NCBI RefSeq assembly: GCF_032854445.1
Contig: NC_088301.1
Location: 1,366,001 to 1,430,000 of the forward strand
From: Liolophura sinensis
Taxonomy: Eukaryota > Mollusca > Polyplacophora > Chitonida > Chitonidae
Length of the DNA stretch: 64,000 bases
Direction: 5' to 3'
Of the stretch, positions 11,646 through 22,363 are shown in pieces. The notes below the pieces were generated by a model. The model was not told the origin of the DNA, did not search any database, and worked only from the letters and a program-made list of their open reading frames with translations. Numbering within the stretch: position 1 is the first letter of the stretch; each line of letters opens with the position of its first letter. A program made the position numbers and the translations under genes.

Positions 11646-12783
11646 GTATAACACGACTTGGTGTTTGTCATGTCTGGTGCTTACGGTATGGTTCTTCAGC
11701 GGTTGAAGCACTTTATGACGGCATGGGCTTGTCCTGTCATAAGGAGACACAGTATATGTACCCGAACCAGACACACTACACACCGTCTTTAAGGATATCG
11801 TTGTTGCGATAAGTAACAGTGAACACATGTCATTTGGCGCCATTTCTCAAGGTGGTTTGATGTGTTTTTTCCCTCTGTGTGGCCATCCTAGTTACGACAG
11901 CTAAACAAGTTTAGAATTTTGTTAGGGCAAGACGAAAATAAATGGCTCGCGAAGCTATTTTTGTGACAATCAAAGGCAAAATTAATCCACAGGCCAACTT
12001 TAACGAACATAGCGGAAAAAAGTCTAAAAGGACAACAGGAATCCTTGACGGTTGAGCCAAAATATCACGTTCTACGGTGGCTTCATGGGCTCGAGACCGG
12101 CTAGCCAGGCTTTACAAATGCTAGGTTGTCTTCACATTTTTCGAGCGTGTCGGCAAATCAGTGAGCTCAATGAGCAGCCTACCTAAGGGGCCATTTCATT
12201 TTTGATGGATAACTCCTAGGTAACTCATTTCAGTTTGATTATTTTTCACATTTCTTTTCAATTTATTTTTGATTTGTCCATGTGTAAGCATTAACCTAAC
12301 CATTAGCGGAAAACTGCACTGCTTTTTCTTGCAATACTTCCAAGATCCTGAAGCGATGGATTAAAGAAGAAAAATACGGCAAACCAGATTTAGTATCAAC
12401 AGTTTTGCACATGTTCCAACACAGGGATACTCCGGCGGAAGACCATAGATGACAGCAAAAGAAAACGGATCCTGTCAAAAGCATTGGACCAAGAAAAAGC
12501 ATTGGATAACAAGAAAATTGTGTTTATTGGACTGTTATTAGAGCGACATTCGTAGTTTCAGTGCTATGAACCTTCCGTACTTTGTGGTTGTCGCGTGCAA
12601 ACTGTCTTCACACACGCAAGTGGCATTCGCCTCACCGTTGACGTCACTCCACTGTGAGGTACTCGTAAAACTGTAGTCGTTAGAACACAGGGATGAATTA
12701 AAACTGCAGTACTCATCAGCTCTGAATATATTCCGAACACCATCTCAGCAAAACGTGAATTTCATTCAAACACCTTCAAAGAT
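11646..12783. other. Unassigned spacer
   Basis: No recognisable gene, repeat array or RNA. Short open frames are present on both strands (for example 12296-12502 minus) but none has a family signature or paired splice sites. Confidence 0.5.
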
Positions 12784-13062
12784 ATGGCTACATCAAGTGG
12801 TCTGACTAATAAGCAAATTAATGTAAATCTTCCGCTTATTCCGGAATGCGTGGTATCGGAATGTGTGGTATCGGAATGCGTGGTATCGGAATGCGTGGAA
12901 GAGCTTCTGGAAACAGAAACGACAGAAGATATACTCTGGGTGAAGAGGATGACATCTATGAATCTATACAGCCCCAGGGTAGACCATAGTCCAACCATAG
13001 GCAAAGTACTCACAAACTTTACCACATGCGATGCACAGATATACCCACCATATTGGTGGTAG
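12784..13062 (+). CDS. Short open frame with ECVVS pentapeptide repeats (doubtful)
   Basis: A 92-codon frame starts with ATGGCTACATC and contains a 15-bp repeat (GGAATGCGTGGTATC, about 3.6 copies at 12840-12893) read as ECVVS. The same repeat read two bases later gives GMRGI repeats and then an acidic stretch, GEEDDIYESIQPQ, open from about 12820 to 12989 and ending near a possible donor CAGG|GTAGAC. Only one frame, or neither, can be real. I do not recognise a family. Composition and length allow a small exon, but chance is equally possible. Confidence 0.2.
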   Translation: MATSSGLTNKQINVNLPLIPECVVSECVVSECVVSECVEELLETETTEDILWVKRMTSMNLYSPRVDHSPTIGKVLTNFTTCDAQIYPPYWW

Positions 13063-13079
13063 ACAATTAAGTAGCCCTC

Positions 13080-13200
13080 GATGAACGTTCTATTGCCCGA
13101 ACGGCCACTCGATCGCTAACGGTCACATGATCGCTAACGGGCCACACGAGCGTAAAAGGGCCACATGAGAGCAAACGGCCACACGTGCGCTAACTGTACC
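13080..13200. repeat. Degenerate ~22-bp repeat (GATCGCTAACGGCCACA)
   Basis: About five imperfect copies of a motif like CGGCCACACGATCGCTAA. Too diverged for an exact period. Confidence 0.6.
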
Positions 13201-14058
13201 TTATTGTCGCAAAGGTCCAGCGGAATGCCCATTGTCGCGGTCAAGTCTCGTATACAGTTAGAAACCGTGGGCCTTATGCTTTGAGCCGCGTCCTTCCGAA
13301 GTGACACGTAGGGAATACCCTGCGTCCGTGTTTTAGCATCACTACCGCTCTCGGAGTGAGTGGTGAGAATAATGACTGGCCTGATGAATTAGATATTGTT
13401 ATATAACGTCTAATTGTTAAGGCTAGGTGCGTTGCCTCCAGTCCGTAGTCTTCATTTCCTCTGTTCCATTACCCATATGGTGTCGAATTTTAACTGCATT
13501 TCCACCAAGCAATAAAACAGCAATTTTACGATTAGAAACAAAATCTAAATCAGTATAATTATAAACAATGGAGATATAAACCCAAACCGAACAACACTCA
13601 ACAGTGCGCAAAATGTTCCATCGCCATACGGCCGAGAGGAACTCACAAAAAGGAACACTGTAAGAAACTTTAAAACACAGCAATAAATAGTGCGAGTAAA
13701 TACTTGTTCAAGGCGTTTCTGAGAGAGAGTGACTGAGTTATTGTTGCAAAAGCAAAGCTAGTACGTATGGCGAATTCATTAGTCCCTCTGCTGCTGTCAT
13801 ACACCATTGCAGCCATTTTGTTTTACGTTCTAAAAGAATAATTATCAGTGTTCATAACTTTTTGACTTCATAAAATGTCGCGTGGTGGTATTCTATCTGT
13901 GATACATGTAGCTTGTGCTTGTAAATAAATTGAATTAATATTTTTATCAGGGTTCTCTGTCTCTGGCTAGTCATACGTCACAGTTTACAGTGTTTGGTTC
14001 ATACCTGCTGTAACTAAGTCGACTTCTCACATTTCCAAGATGTTTCACTGATATATCA
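13200..14058. other. Unassigned spacer
   Basis: Nothing recognisable. Short open frames only (for example 13423-13683 minus). Confidence 0.5.
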
Positions 14059-14132
14059 GCGAGTGGGTTAGGAGTACCGGAGTATGGATATTTGGTTCAA
14101 ATCTAGCTTATGCTGGCTTCCTCTTAGGCCGT
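14059..14132 (+). mobile_element. SINE family A head, degenerate fragment
   Basis: The stretch TTTGGTTCAAATCTAGCTTA followed by TGCTGGCTTCCTCTTAGGCC matches the B-box and start of the body of family A (compare 55395-55440). The rest of the element is absent. Confidence 0.5.
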
Positions 14133-14649
14133 AATCACTGTGGGAATTTTCCTGTGGAATTCTGTCGATGCGTCACATACACTTACGTAAGAAGTAACCT
14201 ATGGTCTTTATCATAGAAGAAAGGAAGACCATTTTACATAATGTACAGCTTTGACATGTTCAGGGCAGCAGGAGCAACGCGCCCCTGTCCAATGTTATGA
14301 TGATAAATCGGTAATTTGAAAACTCAGCTGGGAAGAGTGAAATCCGATCGGGGGTTGAGTGTATCATTATACGGTATATACTTGCAACTTGTCATTTGTC
14401 ACCGCCGAAAACTACATCATGCTCTGTGGTAAATCAGTCCCACGATTCCAGAGCTATCAATGTCCACGTGATTCGGCAACAGTCGATGGCTACAAGGCGT
14501 CCTGGTTTGACAGGCTGTATGCATTCCGCAAGGTATTCCGTAACCATGGCATCGAGTCTCGTGGAGCGTTCTTGTTCGTGATACTCAGACTACCTGAGTT
14601 TATATAGACTCCGTGGCACAGTGGATACAGTGGCGTGCAGCTGAAAGAG

Positions 14650-14988
14650 ATGGGGAGACACTTCACCGGTGTACCAAGTGACACAATACGTATATCACAG
14701 GACTTCACCAGTATACTTGAGGATTTCACCAGCATACCAATTGACTTCACCAGCATACCAAATGACTTCACCAGTATACCAGATAACTTTACCAACATGG
14801 TAGTTGATTTCACCAGCATGCAAACTCCACCCGTACTCCAGATGACTTCACCAACATACAAGATAACTTCACTAAAATACAAGATGACTTCACCGGCATA
14901 CCAGGAGACTTACCTAGTATATGAGATCACTTTACTGGCATACCAAATGATATCATCGCTTTCCAGTCACCACAGTACGTCAAAGTAA
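14650..14988 (+). CDS. Heptapeptide-repeat open frame (DFTSIPx), probably a decaying 21-bp minisatellite
   Basis: From an ATG at 14650 the frame reads MGRHFTGVPSDT and then repeats of (D/N)FTS(I/M)Px, one per 21-bp unit (GACTTCACCAGCATACCAAA-type). Because 21 is a multiple of three the frame is preserved for about seven units. After about 14830 the units continue but have slipped one frame: the original repeat sense is then found in another frame, which reaches a stop (TATATGAG). An acceptor-like GCGTGCAG precedes the frame at 14640. The internal slip argues against a functional protein. I recognise no family. Confidence 0.2.
   Translation: MGRHFTGVPSDTIRISQDFTSILEDFTSIPIDFTSIPNDFTSIPDNFTNMVVDFTSMQTPPVLQMTSPTYKITSLKYKMTSPAYQETYLVYEITLLAYQMISSLSSHHSTSK
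14690..14950. repeat. 21-bp tandem array
   Basis: About twelve copies of a 21-bp unit, GA(C/T)TTCACCAG(C/T)ATACCA-type, degrading to the right. It underlies the heptapeptide repeat frame. Confidence 0.88.
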
Positions 14989-16050
14989 AGCGTGTTATTA
15001 ATATCGCCATATTAACTATCTATGTCGTTCTCTTGGAACGTGGTGAAGCGCTCTGTCAGTCTTTCAAGTGATGATGAACGGATTTTGCGTTCAAAGCGTG
15101 GATGGTGCCAAAAAGATGTTTATTCGTGTATGTTCTGGAGGTTTTGATTATATCTGCTGAGGATTGCAGGCGTTAACCGGTGCGTCAAATAATGTGCGTC
15201 GGAAGGAAGAACAGCGATACGAAACGGTGAATGGTGACGGATCGTTAATATAGTACTTTTTCTTCACTTTGATTCGTATAAATGCAGTTCACATTCACTC
15301 CATGTAATTCAAAAGGAGAGTTGTGATTTAATGAAGTGAAACATGAAGAAATTATTTCGGATGCTTTGGCAAAAAAAACACGACTATTATGGGTACTTCT
15401 ATGTACTAATAATTGAGGTGGACAGTGGTGGACGTTCCTGAGTGATGGACGTTGATTCCTGAGAGTTATCGCAAGAAATTATGGATTATTGCATACAAAG
15501 CCAGTTAAAACCTATCGGAAAATGGTTAATGGTAATAGTTTGGACATGAGGGAATACAGCCATGGAATAAATCAGAGAAATTGAAATCAGTGACTATTAT
15601 TTTTGTATGGAGATACATCATCATATTCCGTCCGATATAAAATATAAAATATGGAACTAAGAGAAGATATTTAATATGTTTCAAATGTAAATAATCAGTT
15701 TGATAGAAACAGAGTGTCATGAGGATCAAGCGCGCCATATCGTTATCATTAAAATGATGTCACGATGGGTGTATCGTGAAGATCAGTATGCACCAGTGAA
15801 TATGAGCATCTGAATATAGTACATGAATCTTTCATGCATGTTACCTAATCCAGTCATTTGTGTCAATGTACAATGACATGAAATCCACAATTTTTAAGTG
15901 ACAATATCGCGATGTGGAGAAGAACCATGCAGTCGCTCTGTTAAAGAAATCAAGCAATATTTCACTGCGGGCGAAAATCAAACATTTTTCATCGTGGAGA
16001 AGAATAATGTTTTAATGGCCATGCGAAAAGAGTAAACAAGACAGTGTCCA
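14989..16050. other. Unassigned AT-rich spacer
   Basis: No repeat array or recognisable exon. The right end is probably upstream or 5' UTR sequence of the MGCSSS exon at 16058, but no TATA or initiator can be assigned. Confidence 0.45.
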
Positions 16051-16057
16051 CATGAGG

Positions 16058-16274
16058 ATGGGGTGTAGCAGTAGCCGACAGGAGAAGAGAGCAAATCCCC
16101 AGGAGCCGCTACTCAGAAGTAAACGTCGTCGCGGAAAAAGTCAAGTAAAAAAAGAGATGAACTCTACAACGGAATCCCAAGTGGCGACAACCTCAACTTA
16201 CATTGAGAAGACACACTCTTCTAGCAGTGTGAACTCAGAGAAGGCAGCAGAACGTGCGGCGAATAGCCATGAAG
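16058..16274 (+). CDS. First coding exon of a lysine/serine-rich protein with an MGCSSS acylation-type N-terminus
   Basis: The frame begins MGCSSSRQEKRANPQEPLLR and continues with a very basic stretch (SKRRRGKSQVKKE), then Ser/Thr-rich sequence. Met-Gly-Cys with Ser near position 6 is the textbook context for N-myristoylation at Gly2 and palmitoylation at Cys3; with the basic cluster it suggests a peripheral membrane protein. An in-frame ATG six bases upstream (16052) would give MRMGCSSS and prevent myristoylation; the 16058 ATG has the stronger start context (AGGATGG, A at -3 and G at +4), so I choose it. The exon ends at CATGAAG|GTAAGAG, a near-consensus donor, in phase 1. Reading through gives a stop 25 bases later (TAG in another frame) or at 16300 in this frame. 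I cannot name the family, and no second exon was identified to the right. Confidence 0.5.
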
Positions 16275-16462
16275 GTAAGAGAGTAGCATCAACAATGTAG
16301 AATAAAACAAAAGATCCTAGCCCTAGAGTGCAGATTGTTGTACACGTTGAATAAGACTACCACATCAAATACTGCATGTATTGTTTTGTACATATATTTG
16401 TAATACTGATCTGAATTACGGCAGATTGAGCTGAGGCAGATAGCTGTATATGTGGATTTTTG

Positions 16463-16496
16463 TTGGTCGGTCGGTCGGTCGGTCGGTCGGTCGGTA
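16463..16496. repeat. (GGTC)n microsatellite
   Basis: Seven to eight perfect copies of the tetranucleotide GGTC. Confidence 0.95.
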
Positions 16497-16499
16497 AAC

Positions 16500-17138
16500 C
16501 TGTCGGTCATAATTTTGATATGCTATCTGCTAACGTGAGTCAAGGCCGGAGCGCAAGACTACATCGATTCTCTGCGGGGTGTCGCAGCTCTCGCGTATTA
16601 GCAATTGATTATTGTACTGCTGAAGAAAAAACAAACAAACATTGATAATAGCTGATAAAGTTTTCCAGTTCAAGGTTTACACTATCAACCAACTACTTTC
16701 TTCATTTTAGGCATTTTTGCATAAATAAATGAATCAGTTTTCAATCCGGCTTGGACCAGAGCCGCCATTGCGCAGGGAAACGTCCCCAGTAAAAGGACAT
16801 GTGCTAGTGATGGTTTTATGCTTTACTGAGCTCGATAATGTCTCGTATGACGACATTTACCTTCACATTTACAAGGGAGAGGTGTAATATTATTACGACA
16901 ACCCTATAATGTATCTCTTCTGGTGTCGTCGTTTGAAAGACTTCGCCTAGAAGTTCCACTTGGATATGAAATGGGAGAGGAAATGGCCGAGGTTAGCCTC
17001 CCGGCTAGCAGCTGCAGAAAACCGTGGGTGCGCCATTAACTGACAGCAAGAGCAGTTGACAGCTGCGGCAATGAAAGCGTGATCTCAGTTTGATCTTCAA
17101 ACAAGTTATGCAAGCGTCTGTAAGATGCTAAGTCTACG
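16500..17138. other. Unassigned spacer
   Basis: No recognisable feature. If the MGCSSS exon is real, this is likely intron. Confidence 0.4.
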
Positions 17139-17416
17139 ATTTATTTATTTATTTATTTATTTATTTGACTGGTGTTTTACGCCGTACTCAAGAATATTTC
17201 ACTTATACGACGGCGGCCAGCATTATGGTGGGAGGAAACCGGGCAGAGCCCGGGGGAAACCCACGGCCATCCGCAGGTTGTTGACAGACCTTCCCACGTA
17301 CGGCCCGAGAGGAAGCCGGTATGAGCTGGACTTGAACTCACAGCGAACGCATTGGTGAGAGACTCCTGGGTCATAACCCTGTGCTAGCTCGCTAACCAAC
17401 TGAGCCACGCAGCCCC
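17139..17416 (-). mobile_element. SINE family A, full-length copy
   Basis: Read on the minus strand: a tRNA-like head (GGGGCTGCGTGGCTCAGTTG with an A-box-like TGGCTCAGTTG, then a B-box-like GAGTTCAAGTCC), a conserved body (GGTTTCCTCCCACCATAATG, CTGGCCGCCGTCGTATAAGT, GAAATATTCTTGAGTACGGC) and a tail of (AAAT)n. On the plus strand it therefore starts with (TTTA)n and ends AGCCACGCAGCCCC. About 278 bp and the most complete copy here, so a good reference for the family. Its open frames are not genes. Confidence 0.93.
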
Positions 17417-17809
17417 TTTAGTAAGCCGTAACCTCGTCTTTTAATATAAATATGTTTGACACACCGATAATTAGTCCTAAATTAGTCCTCTGTGCGTGGC
17501 ATCTTTTGCATTGTGCTTCAGTGATGCAGCACCATGACTATGTGGCGATATATGCACATTGGGGATATAATTGCAACACTGTTATATAAGACAGATGAAC
17601 ACACTCCTTAGTGGACAGTCCATTAACAACTACATATTTTCAAAATTACATATGATTTTTAGGATATTTTGGACTGAATAAAACAAAGTCTAATGTTGAA
17701 TTCTATGGTGGTCTTTTTGGAGCAGTTCAGGGTTCTGTGACGTCACCAGCAATTTTTCATTCCAAATACCGTATTTATTGTTGGCGTAGATGAGGTTTAT
17801 TCATGAATA

Positions 17810-17986
17810 GGGTCCTCCGTGGCTCAATTGTTTAGCGCACTAGCACAGCGTAATGACCCAGGAGTCTCTCACCAATGCGGTCGCTGTGAGTTCAATCCCA
17901 GCTCATGCTGACTTCCTTTCCGCCCGTACGTGGGAAGGTCTGCCAGTAAAGTATGAGTAAAACACCAATCAAATAAATAAATAAAT
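17810..17986 (+). mobile_element. SINE family A with internal deletion
   Basis: The head is complete (GGGTCCTCCGTGGCTCAATT ... GAGTTCAATCCCAGCTCATG). After GGGAAGGTCTGCCAGT the sequence jumps directly to GTATGAGTAAAACACCAATC and the (AAAT)n tail, losing about 100 bp of the body seen at 17139-17416. Confidence 0.88.
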
Positions 17987-18930
17987 TATACATAGACCTC
18001 ACGCTAGTAAATGTGACAAACAAAAGTACATGAAAGGTACCACAAAGGAGATTTACGCATCCAGTGTGATCAACAAAGGATATTTACACAACCACTGGCA
18101 TCCAATGTGATCTACAAAGCCCACCATAAATTTCCCGATTCGAAACATTTTGAGGTAGAAAATAAAGTGAGATTTCAAGTACATATAGTTTGCAGCTTGA
18201 ATGAAGATTATATTGGATAGAAAGAACAGGCAAATAGGTAAAACTGTAACCTGCTTGGGCGAAATTACAAGGCAGAGAACTTACTCACTGCAGCTTCAGG
18301 CCAAACTAAGTGACAGGCCGTAACGTGAGGTAGTAATGGCCTTTTGATGGTTTATAATGCTGCTCACAGAAACTAAAGAATCAAGCCAGGAGTTACGAGC
18401 ACCTGTAATGTTTACTGTGCTCTCTTTTCCGGTCAGGGACCATCTGTCCCTCACGGGACGAATCCTCTACTAGGACAGCTATTGTAATCCATGTGGTTGG
18501 CTTGCTGGCCACGTTAACAGTTGTGTCAAATCGTTACAGTCACTTCAACAATCGTCACCGAGTTGGTATTTGAACGTATGTGTGTCCTGTTAGTCGGTCA
18601 GTGCCAATGCCAGTGCTTGGGATTATCACGAGGCTGTCACTTGTATCCCTATTTATAGTACCTGCCTTTTAGTTTATTGACACATATAGGTCATCAAGAT
18701 CGATCGATGGGTTGTTGGCATGGTTATCTCATTGAACGACGGATTGATCGACTGCTCTTGAATGAGTTTTTGAATTGGTCAATGGCGCATTATTTTTTCC
18801 TTACAATTAAACATGGTCATCTACATGCACCAATAAGAAAAGAAATAATATGCGTGATTTTCTTATCGGCTTCATTTATTGGGGATAGTATTATTAGTAT
18901 GTGGTCATTTGCGCCTTTGAATCTGTTTTA
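17987..18930. other. Unassigned spacer
   Basis: No array or recognisable exon. An 88-codon plus-strand frame at 18677-18943 has no ATG-context or splice support and runs into a SINE tail. Confidence 0.45.
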
Positions 18931-18999
18931 CTTATTTATTTGACTGACATTTTATCCCATGTGGCACTTATACTGATCAGATACATGGATATGGGAAAC
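18931..18999 (-). mobile_element. Diverged SINE family A tail grading into the 64-bp satellite
   Basis: TTATTTATTTGACTGACATT matches the 3' tail of family A (TTATTTGATTGGTGTTTTAC type). The next bases, CACTTATACTGATCAGATAC, can be aligned both with the SINE body (CACTTATACGACGGCGGCCA) and with the satellite unit (CACTTGGATGACTGTGACCA). The satellite begins immediately to the right. Confidence 0.45.
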
Positions 19000-21900
19000 C
19001 AGATATAGACAGGAGGAAATCCTGCCTCGTTTCGATGACTATGACCATATCAATGGCAAGAGGAGACCAGATATAGACGGGAGAAGCCATCACTGAGATG
19101 ACTGGGACAAGATATATGGCAAGTGGAGATCGGACGAAAGCAGGTCGGATATAGGTGGGGAAAACCCTCACTTGGATGACTGTGACCAGATATATGGCAA
19201 GAGGAGAACGGATATAGGTGGCGGAAACCCTTACTAGAATGACTGTGACCAGATATACGGCAAGAGATCGGATATGGGTGGGGGAAACACTCACTTGGAT
19301 GACTGTGACCAGATATATGGCAAGAGGAGAACGGATATAGGTGGGGAAACACCTCACTTGGATGACTGTGACCAGATATATGGCAAGAGATGGGATATAG
19401 GTGGGGAAAACCCTCACTTTGATGACTGTGACCAGATATATGGCAAGAGGAGATCGGATATAGGTGGGAAAAACCCTGACTAGGATGACTGTGACCAGAT
19501 ATATGGCAAGAGGAGATCGGATATAGGTGGGGGGAAACTCCTCACTTGGATGACTGTGACCAGATATATAGCAAGAGATCGGATATAGGTGGGGAAAACC
19601 CTCACTTGGATGACTGTGACCAGATATATGCCAAGAGAAGGGATATAGGTAGGAAAACACCTCACTTGGATGACTGTGACCAGATATATGGCAAGAGGAG
19701 AACAGATATAGGCGGGGAAAACTCTTACTTGGATGACTGTGACCAGATATATGACAAGAAAAGGTCGCATATAGGTGGGGGAAACCCTAACTTGGATGAC
19801 TGTGACCAGATATATGGCAAGAGGAGATCGGATATAGGTGGGCGAAAACACCTCACTTGGATGACTGTGACCAGATATATGGCAAGAGGAGATCGGATAT
19901 AGGTGGGCGAAAACACCTCACTTGGATGACTGTGACCAGATATATGGCAAGAGATGGGATATAGGTGGGCGAAACATTCACTTGGATGACTGTGACCAGA
20001 TATATGGCAAGAGGAGATCGGATATAGGTGGGGAAAACCTTCACTTGGATGACTGTGACCAGATATATGGCAACAGGAGATCGGATATAGGTGGGGAAAA
20101 ACTTCACTTGGATGACTGTGACCAGATATTTAGCAAGAGGAGAACGGATATAGGTGGGGAAAACCCTCACTTTGATGATTGTGACCAGATATATTGCAAC
20201 ATTAGATCGGATATAGGTGGAGGAAACACTTCACTTCGATGATTGTGACTAGATATATGGCAAGAGGAGAACGGATATAGGTGGGGAAAACCCTCCCTTC
20301 GATGATTGTGATCAGGTATATGGCAAGAGGAGAACGGATATGGGTGGGGGAAACACCTCACTTTGATGATTGTGACCAGATATATGGCAAGAGGAGATCG
20401 GATATAGGTGGAGGAAACACTTCACTTCGATGACTGTGACCAGATATATGGCAAGAGGAGATCGGATATAGGTGGGGGAAACACCTCACTTTGATGATTG
20501 TGACCAGATATATGGCAAGAGGAGAACGGATATAGGTGGAGGAAACAACTCACTTGGATGACTGTGACCAGATATATGGCAAGAGGAGATCGGATATAGG
20601 TGGGGAAACACCTCTCTTGGATGACTGTTATCAGATATTTAGCAAGAGATCAGATTTAGGTGAGGGAAACACCTCTCTTGGATGACTGTGATCAGATATA
20701 TGGCAACAGGAGATCGGATATAGGTGGGGAAAACACTTCACTTCGATGACTATGACCAGATATATGGCAAGAGGAGAACGGATATAGGTGGGGAAAACCC
20801 TCCCTTCGATTATTGTGATCAGATATATGGCAAGAGGAGAACGGATATAGGTGAGAAAAACTCTCACTTAGATGACTGTGACCAGATATTTAGCAAGAGA
20901 TCAGATATAGGTGGAGGGAACACCTCACTTGGATGACTCTGACCAGATATATTGCAAGAGGAGAACGGATATAGGTGGGGGAAACACCTCACTTGGATGA
21001 CTGTGACCAGATATATGGCAAGAGGAGATCGGATATAGGTGGAGGAAACACCTCACTTGGATGATTGTGACCAGATATATAGCAAGAGGAGAACGGATAT
21101 AGGTGGGTGAAACACCTCACTTGGATGACTCTGACCAGATATATGGCAAGAGAAGGTCGGATATGGGTGGGGGAAACACTCACTTGAATGACTGTGACCA
21201 GATATATGGCAAGAGGAGATCGGATATAGGTGGAGGAAACACCTCACTTGGATGATTGTGACCAGATATATGGCAAGAGGAGATCGGATATAGGTGGAGG
21301 AAACACCTCACTTGGATGACTGTGACCAGATATATGGCAAGAGGAGAACGGATATAGGTGGAGGAAACACCTCACTTCGATGATTGTGACCAGATTTATG
21401 GCAAGAGGAGATCGGATATAGGTGGGGAAAACCCTCACTTTGATGATTGTGACCAGATATATGGCAAGAGGAGAACGGATATAGGTGGGGAAAAACCCTC
21501 ACTTGGATGACTCTGACCAGATATATAGCAAGAGATCAGATATAGGTGGGGGAAACACCTCACTTCGATGACTGTGACCAGATATATGGCAAGAGGAGAT
21601 CGGATATAGGTGGGGGGAAAACCCACCTTGGATGACTGTGACCAGATATATGGCAAGAGAAGGTCGGATATAGGTGGGAGAAACACCTCACTTGGATGGC
21701 TGTGACCAGATACATGGCAAGAGGAGAACGGATATAGGTGGGGAAACACCTCACTTGGATGACTGTGACCAGATATATGGCAAGAGGAGATCAGATATAG
21801 GTGGGGGAAACTCCTCACTTGGATGGCTGTGACCGGATATATGGCAAGAGAAGGTCGGATATAGGTGGGAGAAACACCTCACTTGGATGACTGTGACCGG

Positions 21901-22015
21901 ATATATGGCTAGAGAAGGTCGGATATAGGTGGGGGAAACCCTCACTTGAATGACTGTGACTGGATATATTTCAAGAAGAGGTTGGATATAAGCGACGGAA
22001 ACCCTCACTTGGATG
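19000..22015. repeat. 63-65-bp satellite, subfamily 1
   Basis: About 46 copies of a unit near 64 bp containing GGATGACTGTGACCAGATAT, ATGGCAAGAGGAGATCGGAT and ATAGGTGGGGAAAACCCTCA. Copies differ by substitutions, AGATCGG/AGAACGG alternation and 1-3-bp indels. The two leftmost units (19000-19110) are the most diverged. Both strands carry long frames repeating HISGHSHPSE or DDCDQIYGKR; these are by-products of the repeat. Confidence 0.95.
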
Positions 22016-22363
22016 GGTGACTGAGTGCTTGGGGTTAAACGTTGTACTTGTAACAATTTTTCAGTCATATGACGACGAATGAGTCCCTAGAGTGCATGCA
22101 GGTGTAATGTGCCTCTTTGTTGCAGGACAAATTTCCACCACTCTTTAATTTAGTGCTGCTTCACTGAGACGACTTTCCGAAGGCAAGTGAGCTGCCCCGC
22201 CCGATCCATTATACTGATACGGGTCAACCTTTCGTTGCACTATCACCTTAATGCTGACCGCTGAGAGAGGAAGCTACAACTTCCTCTTTTAAGGTCTTAG
22301 GTGTGACCCGACCTAGGATTGACCCTGGATCCACAGCTCTACCAACTGTGATATCGGGACCGG
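22016..22363 (-). mobile_element. SINE family B, near full-length, inside the satellite
   Basis: 348-bp element flanked by the 11-bp direct repeat TCACTTGGATG at 22005-22015 and 22364-22374; the flanking bases are also satellite sequence. Read on the minus strand it starts with a tRNA-like head (CCGGTCCCGATATCACAGTT, GGTAGAGCTGTGGATCC, then GGGTCAATCCTAGGTCGGGT) and ends in a conserved tail (TGACTGAAAAATTGTTACAA then GTACAACGTTTAACCCCAAG). The same body occurs at 46917-47274. Confidence 0.9.

Noticed and set aside
17125-17408. Open frames of 60-77 codons on both strands of SINE family A copies (also 24340-24721, 52299-52479, 55355-55567)
   Set aside because: They recur at every SINE copy in different frames and are element sequence.
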